Assembly: GCA_966211675.1 (NCBI GenBank)
Contig: CBIHPK010000016.1
Span: 5,439-69,438 of the forward strand
Origin: SCUS01 sp966211675
Lineage (GTDB): Bacteria > Myxococcota_A > Polyangia > Polyangiales > Ga0077539
Direction: 5' to 3'
Length of the DNA stretch: 64,000 bases
This document shows positions 53,116-60,927 of the stretch, piece after piece. The translations under genes were made by a program, and so were the position numbers. The notes under the pieces are model-generated. The model made no database searches and had not been told where the DNA came from. It was given only the letters and a program-made list of their open reading frames with translations. Every line of letters begins with the position of its first letter. Position 1 is the first letter of the stretch.

Positions 53116-53264
53116 CGGATCCCCCGCTCGCTCGACGACCTCACGCCGGGGAGCTGAACCCGCCCGGAGCACCCCCCGGGCTCCTCGACGAAGCGGCATC
53201 GCTTCGATCGTGCGTTTCGTGGCGTCGGGCTTCGGTCGCGCAGCGTCCGTCCCGGCGAGGACCC

Positions 53265-54890
53265 TCAGCCGTGACCGTCGAGCGTTCGGATCACGGTGAT
53301 CAACGCCTCCACGGAGGCACCCGTTACCGCTTGATCCGGCTGCGCCGCGCGCACCTTCCTCAAGACGTCATCGATGGCGGCGTCCATGGTCGTCCACTGC
53401 CGCGGACTCATCGGCTGCAAGCGCGGCTGCCCGTCGTCCCAGGCCGTCTCCAGATCCCGCGCGCGCGACCGGGCCCCCACTACGTCACCGCCGCGCACGA
53501 GGCGCAACAGGTCGTCGGCGATATGCCTGAAGGCCGACAGGTCGCCCAGCGGTCGGAGGGCCGCGTCGACGACGGGCGTCGTCGGGGCCGCCTCGGTGGC
53601 GGGCGCGGGCCGCGTCGCCGCGGGCGCTGCGAGCTCAGGTGCTGGTGGCGGTGCGCCATCGCCGAGCGTGTCCATCACATGGACAAAGGACTCCAGCGAC
53701 GCACGAGTCCCTCCTGCGTCCTGGCTCGTCGCGCGCACCCTCCTCAACACGTCGTCGATCGCGTTGTCCATCAGCGTCCACTTCGCCGGGTTCATGGGGC
53801 GCATGATCGCCTGACCGTTGTCCCAGGCGGTCTCGAGATCATCCGCGCGGGCCCTCGCTCCGGCGAGGTCGCCGGCCCGCGTGAGTCGGAGCATGTCGGC
53901 GGCGATCTGTTTGAACGCGGTAAGGTCTCCCAGCGGCGCGGCGGCCGTAACGGAGGCCGCGGCCTGCCGTTGCAGGTGCGCTCGACGCAGCTGATAGCCG
54001 GTTCCACCCGCGACCAGCAGCAGGGCCACGACCGCGACGACCTGCCAGCCCACGTGCCGGTCCTTCCCCTCGTCGGCGATCTCCATCGTGGGTTCGTCGA
54101 TGAAATCGCGCCGCGTGAGACCGAGGAAGACAACGACCCCCACGATCGCGAGCAGGAACACGATGCTGGTCGCCGTCGCGCCGAGCCCGAGGCCCCCATT
54201 GGCTCTCGACTGAGAGAGGTAGTCGCCGATCGAAGCCCCCAATGGGCGCGTGAGGATGTAGGCGATCCAGAACGCAAGAACCCGGTCCAGCCCGAAGCGT
54301 CGCGCGATCGCCGCGGCGACGATCACGCCCACGACGATGAGGCCGGTGACGAGGTAGCCGAGGCCGAGCTTCTCGGCCATGAGGTCTCCCGACGCGGTTC
54401 CCAGCGCGAAGGTGAAGAGGATGGCCATCCAGTAGAAGACCTCACGCCGCGTCGTGAAGATCGAATGGATCGAGAGGGTGCGCTCCTTCGCGTACCACGC
54501 CGCGAAGGTCAGCCCGAGCGCGGCGCTGAACAGGATCGTGCTGGCCTCCAGCGGAAACCCGAGAGAGTCCGTCAGGATGTCGGTGACCAGCGTGCCGAAC
54601 ACGCTAATGAGCACGACGGTGAGCCAGTACAGCGCGGGGATGTACCTCCGCGCCTTGAACTGAAGGGCCAGCACCCCGGAGAGGACGATGCCGGCGGCGA
54701 CCGAAGTCCCCTTGAGGCCGAGGCCCAGGTTGACGTTCAGGAAGTCCGAGCCGGTCTCGCCGACGGTCGTGCAAAGGACCTTGATGATCCAGAAGAAGAC
54801 GGTGACCTGCGGGACCTTGCAAAGCATCGCAGGCCGCGGATCGCCCACGAGGTTCGGTCCTATCGCGGACCCGGCGCCGGTCTTGCTCAT
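53265..54890 (-). CDS. COG4705-like membrane protein fused to a tandem-duplicated C-terminal domain (copy 3)
   Basis: A 541-residue protein. Residues about 25-275 are a canonical COG4705 module (TTVGETGSDFLNVNLGLGL, VFGTLVTDILTDSLGF, ALGTASGDLMAEKLGLGY, RPLGASIGDYLSQ). A further helix (about 285-303) leads to two copies of a roughly 95-residue helical domain. Each copy reads PLGDL(T/S)AF..IA.D.LRL.R.GD..GAR.RA.DLETAWD.GQ, then a W-T-MD-AIDDVLR-VRA segment. The domain resembles none I recognise. It may be periplasmic, depending on helix count. The gene follows the phosphoesterase at 54927 by 36 nt. Confidence 0.83.
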   Translation of the reverse strand: MSKTGAGSAIGPNLVGDPRPAMLCKVPQVTVFFWIIKVLCTTVGETGSDFLNVNLGLGLKGTSVAAGIVLSGVLALQFKARRYIPALYWLTVVLISVFGTLVTDILTDSLGFPLEASTILFSAALGLTFAAWYAKERTLSIHSIFTTRREVFYWMAILFTFALGTASGDLMAEKLGLGYLVTGLIVVGVIVAAAIARRFGLDRVLAFWIAYILTRPLGASIGDYLSQSRANGGLGLGATATSIVFLLAIVGVVVFLGLTRRDFIDEPTMEIADEGKDRHVGWQVVAVVALLLVAGGTGYQLRRAHLQRQAAASVTAAAPLGDLTAFKQIAADMLRLTRAGDLAGARARADDLETAWDNGQAIMRPMNPAKWTLMDNAIDDVLRRVRATSQDAGGTRASLESFVHVMDTLGDGAPPPAPELAAPAATRPAPATEAAPTTPVVDAALRPLGDLSAFRHIADDLLRLVRGGDVVGARSRARDLETAWDDGQPRLQPMSPRQWTTMDAAIDDVLRKVRAAQPDQAVTGASVEALITVIRTLDGHG

Positions 54891-54926
54891 CGTGATCCTT
54901 CGGCGCGGCCCGGAGGGGCCCCGCTC

Positions 54927-55901
54927 TCAATGGGTGAGGACGCCCCGCGGCGTCAGGACGAATGTGTCGACGACCATCGGCGGCGAGCCGATCTCGTAGG
55001 CGGTCACGACGAGGTTGCCGTCGGCGCGCTGATCGACGAGCACGAAGCCGTAGTGCCCCGAGAGGCTCGCAAGCGGAGCGCCCGCGTTACCCGCGATGAT
55101 CGCGTTGGGCGCGAGGTGCTGATACTCGTGCGTGTGGCCGTAGAGGCGGAGCGTGACGCCCCCGGGGCGGCCGGCGATGGCGGCCTCGATGAAGCGGCTC
55201 CCCGGGGCCTCGCGGCGCCCGGCGGGCTCGTGGGCGATGACGAAGGTGTAGAGCGCGGGCTCGGCCACGACGCGCGTGAGCCAGGTCTGCTGGGCGGGGC
55301 TCCAGGCGTTGGGGGCCGTGGCGATGAAGTGCGCGTCGCCCTGGGCGGTGTGGATGCGCCAATCGAAGTACGGGGCCGAGTAGGCGGGCGCGAGGTAGGA
55401 CCGATACGCCTGCATCATGGGGGTTTCATTGCCCATGGGGCAGTTGGAGGTGGAGGCTCCGTTGCACTCGTGGTTGCCCAGCGAGTGGAAGACGTGGCCG
55501 CCGAAGTGGGTCTCGGCCGTGAGGAGCATCCCGACCTGCGCGACGGCGGTCGAGGCCTGCGTAGCGAACATGTAGTCCCCGGAGGCGACCACGAACTGCG
55601 CGCCGAGCCCGAAGAAGCCGTCCATGACCGAGCTGATGATGGCGCCGGGGTAGAGCGAGACGTTGTCGGGATTGGGCGGGCGCACGTCGCCGAAGACGCC
55701 GAAGCGCAGCCGGTCGACGGTGCCGCCGTGAGGGCCGATGTTGGGGAAGAGGCCGTGGACGTCCGCGGCGTGAAGCACGCCCCCCGCGTCGTGGTGGCGG
55801 ACCTCCTGCGGGCCGCTCGCGAGGTCGTCGGAAGTGTCGAGGCTGGGCGCGCAGGCCGACACGACGAGCGACAGCAGGGCGAGCGGGAGCGCGGTGCGCA
55901 T
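54927..55901 (-). CDS. Metallophosphoesterase lipoprotein
   Basis: A 324-residue protein with lipobox SLVVSACAPS. It has a complete calcineurin-like phosphoesterase domain: GVFGDVRPPN, VASGDYMFATQ, SLGNHECNG, FVIAHEPAG and LYGHTHEY. It is about 60% identical by eye to the C-terminal part of 21986-23275, but lacks the MopE-like motif between signal peptide and enzyme. It would hydrolyse extracellular phosphate esters. It is the first gene of a unit with the COG4705 fusion gene, with a promoter element 58 nt upstream. Confidence 0.87.
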   Translation of the reverse strand: MRTALPLALLSLVVSACAPSLDTSDDLASGPQEVRHHDAGGVLHAADVHGLFPNIGPHGGTVDRLRFGVFGDVRPPNPDNVSLYPGAIISSVMDGFFGLGAQFVVASGDYMFATQASTAVAQVGMLLTAETHFGGHVFHSLGNHECNGASTSNCPMGNETPMMQAYRSYLAPAYSAPYFDWRIHTAQGDAHFIATAPNAWSPAQQTWLTRVVAEPALYTFVIAHEPAGRREAPGSRFIEAAIAGRPGGVTLRLYGHTHEYQHLAPNAIIAGNAGAPLASLSGHYGFVLVDQRADGNLVVTAYEIGSPPMVVDTFVLTPRGVLTH

Positions 55902-55958
55902 GGGGGTTCCTGAGGGTGGGCGAGTGGAGGGAGGGGGATGCGGCCTCGACGCGGTGGA

Positions 55959-55985
55959 TTGCCCGCGCACAGACCGGAGCTTCAC
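55959..55985 (-). promoter_or_regulatory. Bipartite promoter element upstream of 55901
   Basis: On the minus strand GCGTGAAGCTCC is followed after 18 nt by CAA within CGGGCAATCC. The spacing to ATG 55901 is 57 nt. Confidence 0.65.
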
Positions 55986-56045
55986 GCCGAGTGAACAATC
56001 GACCGCCGCGCCGTCCTCTTCGTGAGGCCGGGCTGCCCCAAGGCG

Positions 56046-56993
56046 TCAGCGGAAGAACTCCGTCATCGGCTCGCTCCCGGGGTCGTTGACGAGGCGCGGG
56101 AGCCCGAGCAGGAGCTCGATGGTGGAGAGCAGCGAGGCGTGGCCGTGCCGCACGTCGGAGCGAAACCCCGGGCGGACGAGGCGCGTCGAGAGCACGAGCG
56201 TGACGATCTGGTCGGAGCCGCGCTCGCCCTCGTCCCAGGTGATGAAGAGCGTTCCGCCCCGGCGGTAGGCCTCCGAGGCGAGGATGGGCGGCACGTGGGC
56301 GCGCAGCCAGTCGTCGCCGTGGCGCTCGGGGCAGTCGTGGGCGTCGTCGCAGAGGTCCGGGGTGATCCACATGAAGCGGTGGGCGCCCGCCGCGAGGTCG
56401 GGGCCAAACTGCGCGAGGTCGACGACGCGCGCGGCGCACTCGGCGGGGTCGCTGCGCAGGCTCGTGTAGTACACGAAGGGATCATGGCGGGGCGCGTATC
56501 GGTAGGTGTCGCTGAGGCGGCAGGGCCTCCCCATCGACTCCATGTAGGCGCGCCACGGGATGCCCGCGCGGGAGAGCTGGGCGCCGAGGTTGTCGTGCGC
56601 GAGCGGGTGCGCGTCGGGGCCGCGGTCGTCGCGGATACCCCAGGTGCGGCCCGAGGTCATGACGATGTAGTTCGGCAGGCTCGGGTGGTGCCCGTCGTCG
56701 GTGTAGTTGGTCGCGAGGCTGTGGTCGCGGATGAGCTCGTTGAGGTACGGGGCCTGCGGGCTGTCGACCAGCTCACGGTACGCGTGGTTCTCCATCACGA
56801 TCACGAACACCGTCGTCGCGGCCGCGGGGGCAGGGGCCGGCGACGGCGCGACGGGGGCGGGTGACCCCGCGACCCGGGCGGGCACGGGCGTGTCGGAGGA
56901 CGCGGGGGCGACGACGGGTGGGGCCGGTGAGCGCTGGCACGCGACGAAGGACGCGACGAGCGCGGCAGCACGGTGGAGGGACGAAGGACGCAT
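56046..56993 (-). CDS. Phosphoesterase family (acid phosphatase / phospholipase C-like) exported protein
   Basis: A 315-residue protein. ATG 56993 gives a short signal peptide with a Cys (VASFVACQRS), so probably a lipoprotein, then a Pro/Ala linker. The domain matches the phosphoesterase family (PF04185-type): TVFVIVMENHAYREL, HHPSLPNYIVMTSG, YAPRHDPFVYY, DLCDDAHDCP and TLFITWDEGERGSDQIV. Relatives hydrolyse phosphomonoesters or phospholipids. It follows the DUF2156 gene by 97 nt on the same strand, so a shared transcript is possible. Confidence 0.83.
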   Translation of the reverse strand: MRPSSLHRAAALVASFVACQRSPAPPVVAPASSDTPVPARVAGSPAPVAPSPAPAPAAATTVFVIVMENHAYRELVDSPQAPYLNELIRDHSLATNYTDDGHHPSLPNYIVMTSGRTWGIRDDRGPDAHPLAHDNLGAQLSRAGIPWRAYMESMGRPCRLSDTYRYAPRHDPFVYYTSLRSDPAECAARVVDLAQFGPDLAAGAHRFMWITPDLCDDAHDCPERHGDDWLRAHVPPILASEAYRRGGTLFITWDEGERGSDQIVTLVLSTRLVRPGFRSDVRHGHASLLSTIELLLGLPRLVNDPGSEPMTEFFR

Positions 56994-57090
56994 CGGGGGT
57001 ATGGGCTCCGGGGGGGACTGGAAGGTGGCGGGCGAGGGCGGACGCCCTGCGGTCTGCGACACCGATGTGCGATGGCGGGTGAGAGACTGG

Positions 57091-58146
57091 TCACGGGCCG
57101 GCGCGCTCGGTCGCGTCGCGCCGTGAGAAGAGAAACTGCGCGACGTCCCACGCGAGCAGCGGGGTGATCACCCGCGGCCAGTAGAGCGCGTAGACGGCCT
57201 CGGCGCGCGTCGCATGGAACCTTCCGACGAACTGTGCCAGGCTCTCGCCGTTGCGCCCGAAGCGACGGAGACACGCGCCGAGCAGGGAAGGTGTGGTCGA
57301 TCGATCGGGCGCTTCCCACGATGCGATGCCGAGGTCTACGGAGCCGTATCCGCTCTGGCGGAGCGCGTCGAAGGCGACCGCGCAGACCATCGTCGCGACG
57401 CCTTCCGGTGCGTCCCTCGCGAGCGCGACGTCCTGGAGATGCCACCCGCGCGAGCCAGCCGAGGCGCCGACGACGAAGCCCTGGAGGCGTGGACCGCTGG
57501 CGGTGAGGGTCTCGACGCCGAAGTATCGACAGCGCGTGCCGCGCTCATAGGGGTCCACGCGGCGCATGAGCGCCCTCATCCGCGCACGGTACGGACCCTC
57601 GCAGGCGCGGTCGACGCGGCGGACCTCGTGCCGGTCCCAGTCGACGTCGGCGGGATGTAGCTCCCGCGCCGCGGCGCCCGCCCGCCGCGACGTGTCGATC
57701 ACACGACGATGCGCTTCGCCCGATGCGCCGTCGAGAGGTCCCCGCGCGAGGTCGACGAAGTGCTCGGTGCCAACGCGGGCAGAGGCGAACCCGACTTGCT
57801 CCGCGGCGCGGGTGAGTTCGGCGCTCGCACCGACGATCACCACCTGCTTGCCGCGGCCCTGAGCGTAGCGTCGGAAATGGGAGACTGCCGCGTCGCGCGC
57901 GTCACGCGGACCGACCGGGTCGCGCCACCCGAGCAGGCTGAACGCCCCCTCCTGAAAGGGCACGACCGCGCGACGGTCGGGCGACGACAGAAAGGACCAC
58001 GCGGGGGTCGAGGCCGCGCGCTCCGCCCCGACGCGCGCGGGCCACTCGCGCCAGACCTCGAACACGACGCCATCGGGGTCGCGCTGGCTGGATGGGACGA
58101 GGGCGCGGCGCGCCGCGAGCGTCACCACCTGGGCCAGGGTCGACAT
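57091..58146 (-). CDS. DUF2156 / phosphatidylglycerol lysyltransferase C-terminal-like protein
   Basis: About 351 residues from ATG 58146 (starts up to 58239 are possible). Tandem GNAT-like folds match the soluble half of MprF-type enzymes: AVVPFQEGAFSLLGWRDPVG, GKQVVIVGASAELTRAAEQ, LQGFVVGASAGSRGWHLQD and YGSVDLGIASWEAPD. It ends with a helix-rich segment (YWPRVITPLLAWDVAQFLF). In MprF this domain moves an aminoacyl group from tRNA to a lipid; here the membrane flippase half is absent. The substrate is unknown. Confidence 0.75.
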   Translation of the reverse strand: MSTLAQVVTLAARRALVPSSQRDPDGVVFEVWREWPARVGAERAASTPAWSFLSSPDRRAVVPFQEGAFSLLGWRDPVGPRDARDAAVSHFRRYAQGRGKQVVIVGASAELTRAAEQVGFASARVGTEHFVDLARGPLDGASGEAHRRVIDTSRRAGAAARELHPADVDWDRHEVRRVDRACEGPYRARMRALMRRVDPYERGTRCRYFGVETLTASGPRLQGFVVGASAGSRGWHLQDVALARDAPEGVATMVCAVAFDALRQSGYGSVDLGIASWEAPDRSTTPSLLGACLRRFGRNGESLAQFVGRFHATRAEAVYALYWPRVITPLLAWDVAQFLFSRRDATERAGP

Positions 58147-58270
58147 GCTTGAGGCTGGAAACATCATCTCTCGGCAGCCGAGCGCTCCGTCGACTCCGGG
58201 CCTGCGTCGGACCCCGATGAGCATCAGGCTCAGCCGCAAGGCTCGAAGGGAAGAGTCTCCGCTACGGCCA

Positions 58271-58298
58271 TTGCCCCACCGCCTCCTCGAACCTTCAT
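58271..58298 (-). promoter_or_regulatory. Bipartite promoter element upstream of the DUF2156 gene
   Basis: On the minus strand GCATGAAGGTTCG is followed after 19 nt by CAA within GGGGCAATGG. The rest of 58147-58485 shows no gene. Confidence 0.55.
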
Positions 58299-58485
58299 GC
58301 GAACGGTCGCCTGCGCGAGTTTTCGCAGCCGCGCCGAGGCTGCTTCGCGACCGCCGGGGGCGACGGGCGCCCGATCAGCGCATTCCCCCGCGTTACAGGA
58401 GCGGGTCGGCGATCGCCACGCGCTTGCCTGTTGTCGAGCACACGCGGACACGTAGAGCACGGCGCGGTGGCCGCAACCAGGAGCC

Positions 58486-58752
58486 TCACGCGTCGTGGGT
58501 TGTGGTGACCGGCGCCTCGGCGGGCTTCCTCACCGTCGAGCACACGACCAGCAGGACGAGGACGCCGCCGACGGAGGGCCGACGAGCCGACGATGCCGAA
58601 TCTGAGGCCGCCGCACGCCTTCGAGCTGGTGAGCACGTTGCGCATCGTGGCGCCAAAGGGGCGGGTGAAGACGAACGCGACCCTGAAGAGCAGGGTCTTC
58701 GAGAGGCGCGTGAAGCGGCTGGCCAGGACGATGACCACCAGGAGGCTGCCGA
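58486..58752 (-). pseudogene. COG4705-like protein, C-terminal fragment
   Basis: GSLLVVIVLASRFTRLSKTL ... VFTRPFGATMRNVLTSS ... GIVGSSA matches the last third of copy 1 (8929-9738) almost residue for residue. It then shifts frame into VLVLLVVCSTVRKPAE and stops at 58486. The first two-thirds are missing, and the motif Gly-Asp has become Arg-Asn. It is a decayed duplicate of copy 1, 49 kb away. Confidence 0.7.
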
Positions 58753-58880
58753 TGCGCCGCGGGCCGCGCGAGTGTGACAGCGCGGAGACATTCTCGCCGC
58801 GCCACAGACCACGGGTGGACCTCCGTGCCACGCTCGGCGCGTCGGAGGCAGTCGACTCCGAACCCCAAGGAGCGAGTCCC

Positions 58881-59330
58881 ATGGTCAAGCCGTTCACGAA
58901 GGTACTGGTTGGCACGGACTTCAGCGAGTGCGCGAGCAGCGCCGTGGAGTGCGCCGCCGACGTCGCGCAACGCTACGGGGCGCCGCTCCACGTCATGCAC
59001 GTGTGGGCGCTTCCTCATGTCGCGACCAGTCTGGTGATCGACCCGGGCCTCGAGTGGCACACGCCCGTCGAGCAGGCCGCGCGGGCGCAACTCGATGCGC
59101 TGATCGAGCGGCTGCGCGCGAACCACGTGGAGGCTTCCTCGTCACTGCTCAGCGGCGTGGCGTGGGAGCAGATCGTCGAGTCGATTGCGTTATTCGGCGC
59201 CGACCTCGTGGTGGTCGGAGCCCACGGCCGCACTGGCCTCCGCCGGGCGCTGTTGGGCAGCGTCGCCGAACGCGTGGTCCGATTCTCGTCGGTGCCCGTG
59301 CTCACTGTTCCCAGGGCTTCATCACGTTAG
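58881..59330 (+). CDS. Universal stress protein (UspA family)
   Basis: A 149-residue single-domain Usp. ATG 58881 follows AAGGAG at 8-9 nt. Strand 1 is KVLVGTDFSECASSAVECAA. The ATP-binding end is VVVGAHGRTGLRRALLGSVAERVVRFSSVPVL, fitting G-2x-G-9x-G-S/T. It is cytoplasmic and probably binds ATP. It stands alone between two worn stretches, with no TGAAG element upstream. Confidence 0.9.
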   Translation: MVKPFTKVLVGTDFSECASSAVECAADVAQRYGAPLHVMHVWALPHVATSLVIDPGLEWHTPVEQAARAQLDALIERLRANHVEASSSLLSGVAWEQIVESIALFGADLVVVGAHGRTGLRRALLGSVAERVVRFSSVPVLTVPRASSR

Positions 59331-59600
59331 CGTGGTGCTCCGACGCGTTGGGCACGAGATGAGAGGTACCTGGCGCGGTGGGAGAACGAGCCTCGTGCGT
59401 CACGTGAGGTCGCCGCGGCGATCGCCTGGCGCCGGGCCTCGTAGAGCGAGTCGAGGATGCGCGGGTTGGCGTCGCGCATGCCCTCGTTGATCTTGGCACT
59501 GGCCTCCTCAACGGGCGTCAAGTCGGGCGAGTACGGTGGCGGCACCGCGTATGTCACTCCGAGGCCTCGACCGCCGCGCGCGCTGCCAGGGCGCGGTCGG
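59327..59600 (-). mobile_element. IS630-family transposase, C-terminal remnant
   Basis: On the minus strand GVTYAVPPPYSPDLTPVEEA followed by KINEGMRDANPRILDSLYEA and RDARGSFSHRARY is the conserved C-terminal part of IS630-type transposases (PPYSPDxNPxE with the last catalytic Glu). Upstream, AARAAVEAS in another frame is the expected preceding strand, so a frame break lies near 59565. The N-terminal two-thirds are absent. Confidence 0.65.
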
Positions 59601-59712
59601 CGCCGAGAGGCGCAGGTGTCCTGCGCAGCGATCAGGCGACCGTGACCGTGATCCGCTTCGAGCTGCGGAGCCGCCTTGCCGTACCCACACGATGGTGCTT
59701 GCATCGCTGCGC

Positions 59713-60306
59713 ATGCAACGAAGCTGTCGCCTCGCAATCGCCGTGTTCCTGGTTTCCGGCTGCCATCAACAAATTGCGCCCGCGCAGCCGAGTGCCGCAA
59801 ACGCGCAGCCGACGGACGCCCAGGCCAGCGATCACAGGGCGCTCATGCGCCAGCTCCGCAACGAGCGGGAGACCCGGATGCGCGAACGCGGCGCGGTGTT
59901 CGCGCGCATCGCCGTCCAGCATGACTACACCGGCGAGTACGTGCTGTTCCGCGACCAGGACGTGACGGCGTTTCTCGATATCAAGGATCCACACCACCCG
60001 CGCTATCAGCCGGGTCACGACGAGGATGGACCCGTCGCGAGCCCCAGGGTCCGCGCCCACATCCTCGTGGTGCCCAATCAGCCGCGCGAGAACATCGGCA
60101 GGGCCCTGGAGAGCGACATCACGGTTGAGGATCTCGAGGCGACCCTCCGGGTGATGCGCGCCGCGACCGCACTGTCCACGCGTCTCGGGATCACGAACGC
60201 GAGGATCTACCTCAAGTCACCGGCGCGAGCCGGGGTCGGCTACCTGCACGTTCACATCGTCGGGGAGCGCGATCCGAACGTCCCGTACCCGCCCGCGCTG
60301 CAGTAA
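59713..60306 (+). CDS. HIT-like domain lipoprotein
   Basis: A 197-residue protein. ATG 59713 gives lipobox LAIAVFLVSGCHQ; an ATG at 59692 is also possible. The domain has VLFRDQDVTAFLDIKDP, HILVVPNQPRENIG and at the end YLHVHIVGE. This corresponds to the HIT motif His-x-His-x-His, with the first His replaced by Tyr and the central catalytic His kept. HIT proteins are normally cytoplasmic nucleotide hydrolases, so an exported, lipid-anchored one is unusual. It lies between an IS630 remnant and a worn lipoprotein gene. Confidence 0.72.
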   Translation: MQRSCRLAIAVFLVSGCHQQIAPAQPSAANAQPTDAQASDHRALMRQLRNERETRMRERGAVFARIAVQHDYTGEYVLFRDQDVTAFLDIKDPHHPRYQPGHDEDGPVASPRVRAHILVVPNQPRENIGRALESDITVEDLEATLRVMRAATALSTRLGITNARIYLKSPARAGVGYLHVHIVGERDPNVPYPPALQ

Positions 60307-60392
60307 CAGATGCCGCCGCCGCGGCGAGAGGATACGAGGCTCAGTGCGATCGAACGACCGGTCCCTGGCAGGCGGTGAATGAAGTCGAGAGA

Positions 60393-60790
60393 CTACGGTG
60401 CGCCTGCGGCGATCCGCTCGCGCACGAGGGTGATGAACTCGTCGGGCAGGGGATCGGCAGCCTGGGGCATGCGCGAGCCGCCCGGCGAAGTGCGCCTCGG
60501 CAGAGAGGAACGTCCAGCACGGGCGGAACATCGCCGACGGGTCGCACGGCCGTGGCGGGCGGGACATCGCGCCGCACGTCAGCGTCGACGCTGGATTACG
60601 GCGACCGCGGCGCTGCGGTTGCATTGGAAGTCGCGGCAGTCCGCGTAGGCGTTGCCTTCGTCGTCGAGGCCGTTGGCGCAGAGCGCGTCGGTGTTCTCCT
60701 GCCCCGCCGCGACCCTCGGGGCACATCCGCCCGAGCCCACCGGGCGATCGAGCGCCGGACCGGCGCCGTCGCCGAAACCTTACGGGAAGT
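60393..60790 (-). pseudogene. Decayed lipoprotein with MopE-like motif and cytochrome-like tail
   Basis: In one minus frame ENTDALCANGLDDEGNAYAD with CRDFQC (about 60700-60620) is a degraded MopE-like unit; it ends at a stop at 60579. Further on, in another frame, MPQAADPLPDEFITLVRERI with AAGAP and a stop at 60393 looks like the C-terminus of a haem c-type protein, compare MPQGASPLTDAQIEMIRSWI at 62.9 kb. No continuous reading frame links the pieces. Confidence 0.5.
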
Positions 60791-60821
60791 TCACGCCGGC
60801 CCGCGGCGTCGCGCGATTTTC

Positions 60822-60847
60822 GTGAAGGTCGGCCCGCGGTGAGCCAA
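60822..60847 (+). promoter_or_regulatory. Bipartite promoter element upstream of 60928
   Basis: TCGTGAAGGTCGG is followed after 17 nt by CAA within GAGCCAATCG, about 80 nt before the start codon. The spacer is one base shorter than in most sites. Confidence 0.55.
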
Positions 60848-60927
60848 TCGCCACTCTGGCTGTGACCCACACGCGCACCCCGCGCGCGAAGGTCTCCCAC
60901 CCACTCGATCGGGAGTCTCTCACCGCA

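Noticed and set aside
53049..55913. A plus-strand open frame of about 950 codons
   Set aside because: Antisense to the COG4705 fusion and phosphoesterase genes, with no motif.
60785..60800. GTGAACTTCC upstream of the decayed lipoprotein at 60393-60790
   Set aside because: The core TGAAG is TGAAC and no CAA box follows, so it is not counted among the 17 sites.
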